A DNA stretch of 64,000 nt from Camillea tinctor (lineage: Eukaryota > Ascomycota > Sordariomycetes > Xylariales > Xylariaceae). The position numbers were made by a program, and so were the translations under genes. The stretch lies in contig MU394066.1 of NCBI GenBank assembly GCA_022578605.1, positions 620,001-684,000 of the forward strand, in the 5' to 3' direction. Shown in pieces: positions 56,266 through 64,000 of the stretch. How positions within the stretch are numbered: position 1 is the stretch's first letter; every line of letters starts with the position of its first letter. Under the pieces are notes generated by a model, which saw only the letters and a list, made by a program, of their open reading frames with translations, did no database searches and had not been told where the DNA came from.

Positions 56266-58197
56266 TCAATATGCTTCTGGTGAACTCTCTGATTCCTCCT
56301 GAGATTCTGACCCATAACTTTCTTCGTCACCCAACTCCTTGACCTCATCAAACCACTCGTGGTTGATGATATCGTCGATTGTAAGACGCTCTTTTGGATC
56401 ATACCTAAAAATCTTCAGAAGAAGGTCCGAGAAGGAGACCACCTCCTCTTTGGTAAGTGCAAACATGGTTGTCTGCTCCGGATTGTAAATGTAGTGATCA
56501 TTAGCATTGCATATAGTTGAACTTGAATACAGATATCCGTCCTCCCCTCTCTGGTAACATGTGCAAGGCCATTCTGGGTCTGGCCAGGTGCCGAAATCGC
56601 AATTGATCTGTCTCTTAGATAGCGGCATTCCGTCATTTTTTCGAGTGCTTTGAGATAGGCTCCTTGAACGCATTCTTGTATCTTGTTGTGATACAGTGGA
56701 GTGTTCATAGCGGCTGGCATTTGATCCATCACTTCCCGTCTCTGATTCGGACTCATCGTTGTTCTGTTCATCCTGTGCCCCTTTTATTCGGTCCCAATAT
56801 CGGTAGAATTGCTGTCGATAGCTCAGGAACCCCTGAATACGCTTGGACCACCCCGTTCGTTTCTCAAAGTCTTGCATTTCTTGTTTGTATCCTTCCATGT
56901 TGTATCCTAGGGTCATTGGAACATTGGATTGGTAAGTCCTTCCACTCCGTGTTATCGAAGCTCGGTGTTCAATTGGAGGTGGCTTGATACGGCGGCGCCT
57001 GTCTTCGGATCCTCTTAGGAGCGTATGAACACCCCGTTTGAAATATGGCGGGAAAGGGCCAAACATAGACTCGAGTTGGCGTAAGAAATAGGGGTAGTCA
57101 TCAGTTTCATTAAAAATCCATCGGCCATGTATAATCTGACACAGGACGCTGCCAAGAGCCCATATATCAGTAGACTTTCCCTTGCTGCCCATATGAAGAA
57201 GAAGTTCAGGGGCTGCATTCGTTCTATAGAAGTTCGGCTTCTTGGGCGGTTTCGAGGAATCATATGAAAGCCCAAAATCCATGATCATCAGGTGGCCAGT
57301 GCCAAAGCGACTCTCAAGGGCCCTCAAAGATGGTTGAGAAACTAGATATTTCGGCCCCCATGGCTGTGGAGATTTTCCCGACGTTGTTTGAAGTTCAAAC
57401 GTAACTGGTTCTTCAAGATGGCATATTATATCATCGATCTCAGCTCCGCGGAAATCAAGTTCCATTGCGAAGTTCTCCTTTCGAATGTCTTGAAAAATAT
57501 TAGCATCCATTGTTCCTTACTTGGAAACGTGCAAAATGTTACCTCCATGGCATACATCATGAGCATGCAAATATTGAATCCCTTGGCATATCTGAAAACA
57601 AATTTCGTTTAGCTCGCTTTCCGTGTGCTGCCCAACCCCCGGAGGCGGGACGCATGCTTTGGCAGCAAGAAATTCAGACACAGCACAAAGATGACGACCG
57701 TTTGGCCCGTCAACCCAGAAGTGCTCCAACGGTAGCGCAATATGGTTTTCGTCTAGTTCTTCTCTTGGTGTATTTAAAAATATTTCTGAAACCCTCAACT
57801 CAGAACTTTTTTCAGTAGATGCATCAGCCGATAAAATCTTTACAGCTCTTAGGAGACAATTCTGGCTGTCATAACAAAGCCATACTGTTGAGTCACCTCC
57901 ATGGCCAAGCTTGTGAAGAACTTGAAACCTTTCATCCTTATCAATGAAATCCCCTATGTGGATAGGATGTAGCCCGCCAGGTCGATACCTCTCTGGATTC
58001 TCAACCTCGAGTCCATCTGGCCAATTGAGATATATACGCCCAGTCTCGTTCGGAAGTGGTTGTTCTGATAACTCTTTTATTGACTTTAGTCTTTTTGTTG
58101 TGCTTGCTCCATTTCTATTATTGGTCGACGTTGCTGTTGCGGAGCTTCTCTTCCGTTTTCTCAATGAGATGTCTCCCGAGAATTCGTGGTTCGCCAT
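56266..58197 (-). CDS. SRPK-like protein kinase
   Basis: Two exons (58197-57543 and 57488-56266) give 625 residues. Without the 54-nt intron (GTAACA...TTTCAAG) an in-frame TAA would cut the protein; removing it rebuilds the catalytic loop HGDIRKEN (217-224), so the intron is well supported. Gly-rich loop LGHGGDSTVW, Lys120 in AVKIL, DFG at 289-291 (IMDFGLSYD), AAPELLL and DIWALGSVLCQI are all present. The HRD arginine is Gly here, as in many fungal SRPK-type kinases. A long polar insert (about 430-510, acidic/serine-rich) separates C-lobe parts, as in SR-protein kinases. The N-terminus is basic (LRKRKRSS). Likely active. Such kinases have expanded as paralogous families in many fungi; targets unknown. 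Confidence 0.87.
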
Positions 58198-58817
58198 TAA
58201 AATCTGTGTTCCAAAGATAAAGATATTTCCATATGCTCGTTCTCAATAGAACATAATTAGAAGTTATTGATTGAAGGCGATAATGCTAGATGCAAGATTG
58301 ACCGAATCCTTAGAAATTGAACAACAAGATGAAACAAAGAGTCTACCAAAGGTGAGCAGGTTTGGACAAAGATTATGTATTGTATTCCGAACACGGAACT
58401 ATAGGCACTTTAAAAAATTAGTAATTTACTTTCTTCGGATTGTTTTGTAATAGGGTTGTCTCAAATATTCATTTCCATGTCTACTAGGTATATATAAAGA
58501 AACCTTTAATAATGTATCACTTTAGCTGTATCAATGTCCATTGTCGCATCACAATAGATAAAGAAATAAAGAGATAAAAGAGAAAATTAGCCTTCACTTT
58601 AAAGAAATGTAGCAAGCTTTCATCCTTTATTATGCCATCTAGACTATATATTGGAGAGTTTCGTATTGACGTTGCGGGACCACACTACTAACACTGAAAA
58701 CACCAAATATACGAGAAACCAAATATCAGTCTCCAGGAATTATCCTTTTAACTCAACTCAGATCAACTACGCCTCTAATCAGTTCTTCCGTGATTTCAAA
58801 AAAACTGTAATCAGTCA
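58198..58817. other. Divergent spacer between kinase and orphan gene
   Basis: About 620 bp, AT-rich, no gene. Probably holds both promoters. Confidence 0.5.
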
Positions 58818-59597
58818 ATGTCGCAAGCACTTGATAAAGCTCTTGAGGAGCTAGGAACTGGTAGGGGAAAGGGATGGAGTATCGGAATGCCACTACCACG
58901 TGGAAGGGTCCCTCTCCTGAATTACGGTCGTAAGGGGAAGTCGGACGGAGGATACCCATCATCATCACGTAATTATGGTAAGGATTGGGTGGGTGATTAC
59001 CCACAGGATGAAGGGTGGGATGACATTCCTCGGGCAAGAGCCGTTGAAAAAATAGCCAACGAAGTGCTGGACATGACGGGGCTACGATTCGTGTGGATAA
59101 TCTGTGCTAACCATGATCAAAAATATTGTTATAATGTTGATGGGGGGCGAATTCCAGTCATCGAAAACGGTAAGAGAAACTGGATGCTAGAGAAAGCTGA
59201 CAATCACATCACAGTACGTTTAGGAATGGATGAGAATACCTGTATGCTACACGGTCACATAAACGTTACTGTGGATGAGAACAACATCCCTACAGGTCTC
59301 ATGGAAAAGGGGAGTCGAAAATATATTACAGCAGGTGATGACCGAATTCTTGAACTATGGGAATACACCAAAACCCCTAATGTTGTTCAATCCAATACTA
59401 TGCTCCTAAATAAGCATGGCCGCCGGCCTGAGCGAGTATTAAAACATCGGCTTGCATCAAATGCTCATTCAGCGCAGGACGCTGATAGTCGCCAACACTC
59501 TAACAAAGGCAAGAGCCGGAAAACCAAGTCATCTCAACGACGTTTCCGCCGTGCCCAAAAGAGATACTGGAATGAATACCGGAAAGAGTATCCATAA
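58818..59597 (+). CDS. Orphan protein with basic tail (259 residues)
   Basis: I do not recognise this family. Single exon, ATG at 58818. The N-terminal 60 residues are glycine/basic and probably disordered (GTGRGKGWSIGMPLPRGR). The middle is a likely globular domain: residues about 72-195 with VEKIANEVLDMTGLRFVWIICANHDQKYCYN, NHITVRLGMDENTCMLHGHINVTV and RKYITAGDDRILELWEYTK. It alternates strands and contains several His/Asp/Glu/Cys residues, but no nuclease motif I can name. The tail (KGKSRKTKSSQRRFRRAQKRYW) is strongly basic, as in nuclear or nucleic-acid-binding proteins. It sits between a kinase and a HET gene, in a region typical of fast-evolving fungal genes. Confidence 0.65.
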   Translation: MSQALDKALEELGTGRGKGWSIGMPLPRGRVPLLNYGRKGKSDGGYPSSSRNYGKDWVGDYPQDEGWDDIPRARAVEKIANEVLDMTGLRFVWIICANHDQKYCYNVDGGRIPVIENGKRNWMLEKADNHITVRLGMDENTCMLHGHINVTVDENNIPTGLMEKGSRKYITAGDDRILELWEYTKTPNVVQSNTMLLNKHGRRPERVLKHRLASNAHSAQDADSRQHSNKGKSRKTKSSQRRFRRAQKRYWNEYRKEYP

Positions 59598-61764
59598 AGT
59601 AGAGACAAGCGGACTGGGGATATAGGTGAGTTTCCCAAGTAGCTCATTAATTAAAAACGGAAACTAATGTCAAAAATGAATAGATGTGTTTAAGAAGATT
59701 GTTTAAGTGACTTTCAAGATTATAGAGTATCGTAGGAATAGGATAGTAGTCAATCTATCTAGCACCATAACAATGACTGAATACGTTTTACAACTACGTA
59801 TGTAAGTAAATACATTCTATGTATCTCGCTAGGTAAGTAGGTAAGGAACCTAAGAATTCATAAGACTATTTTCAAACTACTACCTCAAAGAATTATTTCC
59901 ATGATGAATCCGAAAGTCAATTGGTATTAGTGCGGACGCAAAAGTAATAATAATGGTCAGTCATAATGAAGAAGAGGGGGATGTGGAGTGCAGCTGGAAA
60001 AAGAAAAGCAGACCATGGAAGACAACGAAGCATACCCCAGCATGCTGGCGTCAGAAAACATCTACATCTACTTATATTTGATCAACATCGTCCATGAACA
60101 GATTCCGAATCATAATATATTAATATATTATTCCCTTAGAAACATAGACAATTACATTATGGGAGGACTTCAATTGACACATTTTGATTTTTCAAACTTT
60201 TGCATTGTTTTATTCGAGAAATTTCGTTAGAATGAATATGGGAAGAAGGATCAGGTGACTGAGTAGCAACTTGATGGGTGGCTATTGCGTGTCCCCTGAC
60301 GCCAGTCACCTGGTTGAATTTGAGCTATTATATCCACTTCCGATTTGGATCCCGGTCGATATAGCATTGTCGGATGGTGTCATAGACAGATCTTTCCGAA
60401 TTATCCTAAGGGATAGCCCTCCTAAAAGGATGATTGCAAAGTGTAAAGTTGAGGAACCCCCGAGTCTGACTCGACAATAGGGGTGCCACATCTCGTGATA
60501 GGCTAGCATGGCACATACGCATAGATTCACTTAGTATAATATTCAAATGTACGCATTGAATCTCGTTAGCTAATTTCATTGTAGTTGATAGTTCTAACCT
60601 GAGGTTGTCATCACCTGAGCTCTGGTGAGCTCGGTGTACGTTAGCGGCACAGCCTAAGAGTCTTATATCTGACCACCTCAGTTAGGCACGTTGTGTGCTA
60701 ATTTTAGATACAATTTTGCTGCAGCTTTCGGTGTAGGTCGTTAAACTGTCGTGTCCGAGTTGACATGATTTTCATCCATCTCATTGAGATGGTAAATAGT
60801 GCAGTCTTTTTTTTGGTACAGTTTCCGGTTTGGGACTATCTAGGTCCAGCATTTTCAGACAGGATTAGAGTTCCTCGTTCTCGTTTTTAACCTTTGGTTG
60901 ATCGTTCTTTTCGCCGGGTCTGAAGGTATTCATACAGAGAAGAAGAAGTTAGAATAACAATAGCTTATAAGATACTAATTTGCTTCCACAAATGTGTATT
61001 TTGCAAAGCTTCAAGTCTGGGGACAGCTGAAAATGGCGCTTTGATTCTCAATCCTCACTAGGCCCAAACGTACTCATGATACCAGAAATAGTACAAGCGA
61101 AGCCCCCAACGAGAATCTCGTCTTTATTTTGCCTGGTAAAAACCGAGGTTTGAGCCGCTGTAGCTAACAGGCGGTTACGTCTTACCTGATATCTAAGATC
61201 ATATTAGTTAGACTCTATGGGTTAGTATGAGTCGTATGAGCCAGGAAGATATCACAAAGTCTGGACCACGATTGATTGCGTCAGCAATAATGTCTTATAT
61301 ACCTTATACCCCTCACGGCAGAATATAAGTCTGCAGAATAAAGAGTGTATATCGGTCTTTTTCAGGTTCCATGGCTGACGCTCCTACTTGATACTATATG
61401 TCTTGAAATCCCGCAACATATCATTTACCCGTGGATGTTGTTTTTCGAAATAGTCGCTCTCATCTCCGACGTTTTAGACGAGACAAGTCTTGACTCTACT
61501 CAATACAAAATCCTTATATACTTTGCTGTGGTCTATCCTCAACTTATATTTGTGACGAGAAGCTGGATTTTGAGTGATTCAAGACAGCGTTATACATAGC
61601 ACTGTGTAACACTAGACCTGAAAGTAAGTAAAATAGGTGAAAAGAGAAGGCGATCATAATGTCGACAATATTCATTATGATCGGTTACCAACCTGGATGT
61701 TGGAAACACTCAGGGAAGAAACATCGTGTGCTGAAAACCTCACTGTTCTTAGTTGTCTATTCGA
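59598..61764. other. 2.2-kb gene-poor stretch
   Basis: No supported gene. Short frames at 59988-60230, 60271-60480 and 61345-61599 have no recognisable features. No repeats noticed. Confidence 0.5.
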
Positions 61765-63773
61765 ATGACACCCTACGTATACCAACCCCTTAATAGCGCA
61801 GATCAGCACGTCCGATTGCTAGATCTTCTCCCGGGCTCAGGTCGTATCAAGTGCCATCTCCGACATGTGTCTATCACAAAGATCCAAGACGAATACGAAG
61901 CACTATCATATTCCTGGGGAGCGCCAACTACTCAAAAATTCAAAATCCTAGTTAACGGCCTGGTATGTTCTGTCACACCAAATCTTCACGCAGGCCTACT
62001 GCGCTTACGGCAATTCGGTAGAGGTAGCCCCAGAACACTGTGGATCGATGCTATTTGCATCAACCAGAGCGACGACGATGAGAAAAACATGCAAATACCG
62101 CTTATGGGAGATATATATAGCCTATGCAGTCGTGTCATAGTATGGTTAGGTGAACACGACTCTTTTACTGAATCTGCCTTCAAAGGAATCAAATTCATGG
62201 CTTCGAGATCACATATTGGGGAGAAGTTTAATTATTACGATTGGAGACAAGTAAAGAGTGATGAGAAACCAGATAGCCCCTCACGGCGCGTCCTCTTGAA
62301 GAAGCGATTGAACACTATAGAGTCTGGGGCAGCTTTCAACTCATTATTTTCACGACCATGGTTTAGGCGAGTATGGGTTATACAAGAAGTCGCTCTGAGT
62401 CCTAGCGCGATTGTCATGTGTGGCAAGTTCCAGATCAACTGGGACCTTATTGCAAAGGCACATACGATATCGAAAACAAACTTCGAAGTAAACAATCATT
62501 TAGGCACTATATTACGCTTTCGAAATTGGCCCAGCGATCTCACCGACGATATCCTTTGCCACATGATAATGGCTTGGCATAAAGAGGCTACTGATCTTAA
62601 GGATAAGATATACGGGCTCATGGGACTTGAAGATATGCATAACGGTGAAGCATTGATTAAAGTCAATTAGTATGTAAACACTTTTCTCATTTATATTCCA
62701 TCCTGTTTCCTAAACGATTGACATCCCATCCTGAATATATCAACCATACTCTATAACCTACGCTATCAGAAGTCGATATTAATTCCTCGGTTAGTAAAGC
62801 AGATATCAACCAAATATTCATCTATTTTACCAAGAGATACCTTAATCGCACCTGTAATTTACAGGTTCTCGCCATCTGCAGGGGCTGTAAAGTCAAAGGT
62901 CCATCTCCAACAAGTTATCCTTCATGGGCCATAGATTATGACTACGACGGAAATCAAGAACCTTTGCCTCACGAGTTAATTAGTTGGGGGTTCAACCGTT
63001 GGGAAGCATACCCCCAAGGCTTTAGTGCAGGGGGTAGAATCCCATACCAACCATGCTTCTCTGAGGATTTACTGGGGCTCCATGGTTTTCAATTCGATTC
63101 CGTAGCGGCTGTTAGTGCTGTCAGCACATCAGCACCTGCTCAATACGGAAACACTTCGATATCAGGGGGAATGCGTGGTCTTACAAGTGCGGTGGCCTTC
63201 TACTCGATTTATTTCAAAGGCGGAATTGCTTCTTGGAAAAGCGCGATCAGTTTTTGCCAATTCTACCTCGATGCAAGGAAGATGTGCAGGGATTCCAATA
63301 TAGGGGATATCTATCGTCCGACCGGGCAAGTTACCCTTGATGCATTTTGGCAAGTGATTCGTGGGCGAAGACTTCCGATAGAGCATCCGGACTCTGAGCC
63401 CGGCGCGAGGAAGCTATTCGAAGATGTTGACGAGCTATTGACCCGTCAAGCTGGCCAAGCAGCTACGGTAAAGTCTATAGTATCCATTACACGTGAAATA
63501 GTGGGAAATCCTTCATACATGGAATTCTTCTCCCTTGTAGGAATTACAAAGCAGCGGCGGTTTTTTATCACGCAGAAGGGATATATAGGCCTTGGGCCCC
63601 GGGAGACCAAAGTCGATGATAAAATCGTTATACTACAAGGCTATCAGGTACCAATACTAGCGAGATGTACCATAAGTGATGATTTCAGAGTTGTGGGCGA
63701 TAGCTATGTACATGGTATTATGGAGGGTGAAATGTTTGATGAGCAGAAATGCCAACTTCTGTGGTTTGAATGA
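61765..63773 (+). CDS. HET-domain (heterokaryon incompatibility) protein
   Basis: Two exons (61765-62669 and 62795-63773) give 627 residues. The intron has donor GTATGT and splits a Tyr codon, giving KVNYKADINQIFIYF. HET-domain motifs are textbook: EYEALSYSWG (43-52), LWIDAICINQ (92-101), MGDIYSLCSRVIVWLG (114-129), and RPWFRRVWVIQEVAL. The C-terminal part ends in the usual GYIGLGPRETKVDDKIVIL...GDSYVHGIMEGE. HET proteins are TIR-like effectors of non-self recognition that trigger cell death upon fusion with an incompatible strain. This is a stand-alone HET protein, with no NACHT or WD repeats. The codon at 61753 is TTG; the first ATG is 61765. Confidence 0.92.
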
Positions 63774-64000
63774 TAGTGTAAAGTACGAAGAGACTAATAA
63801 ATATTGAAACACCTATATATTATTATATTCCAATGAAAGATGGGCTTCTCAGGATATACTAGCAGTTAAGTCTATCTTAGGAGAATTACAGGGGGGAAGT
63901 CTTAGACAAAGATTGATAAAACATATGACCAGAAGAGGATTAAATTAACATAAGAAGCTTCACATATACAATTATACTATTGAAGAACAACTCAGTAATA

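Noticed and set aside
57517..57519. TAA as a true premature stop making the SRPK-like kinase a pseudogene
   Set aside because: It lies within a well-supported 54-nt intron whose removal rebuilds the catalytic loop HGDIRKEN.
1..64000. CRISPR arrays, rRNA, tRNA genes
   Set aside because: No spaced direct repeats of CRISPR type (and the organism is a fungus); no rRNA-like sequence and no convincing tRNA cloverleaf was seen by eye, though a tRNA could be missed without a covariance search.

Overview
The window is nuclear DNA of a filamentous ascomycete (Pezizomycotina). Genes are interrupted by short GT-AG introns (about 50-130 nt, with CTAAC/CTAAT-like branch sites). It encodes fungal-specific families: Zn2Cys6 regulator, HET, a SesB-like/NACHT NLR, Slt11, Zuo1 and Mzm1. 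Intergenic DNA is AT-rich while exons are often GC-rich. The wealth of NLR/HET/kinase genes fits Sordariomycetes, perhaps Xylariales, but placement below class is a guess. One 10-N assembly gap lies at 28534-28543.

Layout. 1-11 kb: an MFS transporter, a classical SDR, an extended SDR and a 30-cysteine orphan protein, separated by long non-coding stretches. 11.6-31.3 kb is an accessory region: a decayed kinase-like pseudogene, a large NLR-type gene with an apparent frameshift, a PhyH-type dioxygenase, a secreted-protein pseudogene with an in-frame TAG, an ankyrin protein, a GMC oxidoreductase pseudogene joined to an NACHT/TPR remnant, LTR-like debris, the assembly gap, and a complete Zn2Cys6 transcription factor. 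33-42 kb: a secreted Kex2-processed-looking protein, a long gene-poor stretch, an F-box/DUF7730-like protein and a second MFS transporter. 43.4-51.8 kb is a compact core block: splicing factor Slt11/Ecm2, complex III assembly factor Mzm1, ribosome-associated J-protein Zuotin, an F-box-like protein and a GNAT-like protein. 52-55.5 kb is AT-rich mobile-element territory with a 599-bp fold-back element. 55.5-64 kb carries a MAPEG protein, an SRPK-like kinase, an orphan basic-tailed protein and a HET-domain gene.

Functionally the core block serves splicing, translation-coupled folding and mitochondrial respiration. The accessory parts look like a birth-and-death landscape of self/non-self recognition genes (NLR, HET, NACHT-TPR remnant) mixed with pseudogenes and small mobile elements.

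The most unusual thing seen is a family of three tiny dispersed elements (62-65 bp, at 23441, 39968 and 56049). All begin TGT and end ACA, and each is flanked by its own perfect 5-bp target duplication (CAAGC, ATATA, GGTTG). They look like independently inserted, extremely short LTR-type units with a conserved hairpin core.
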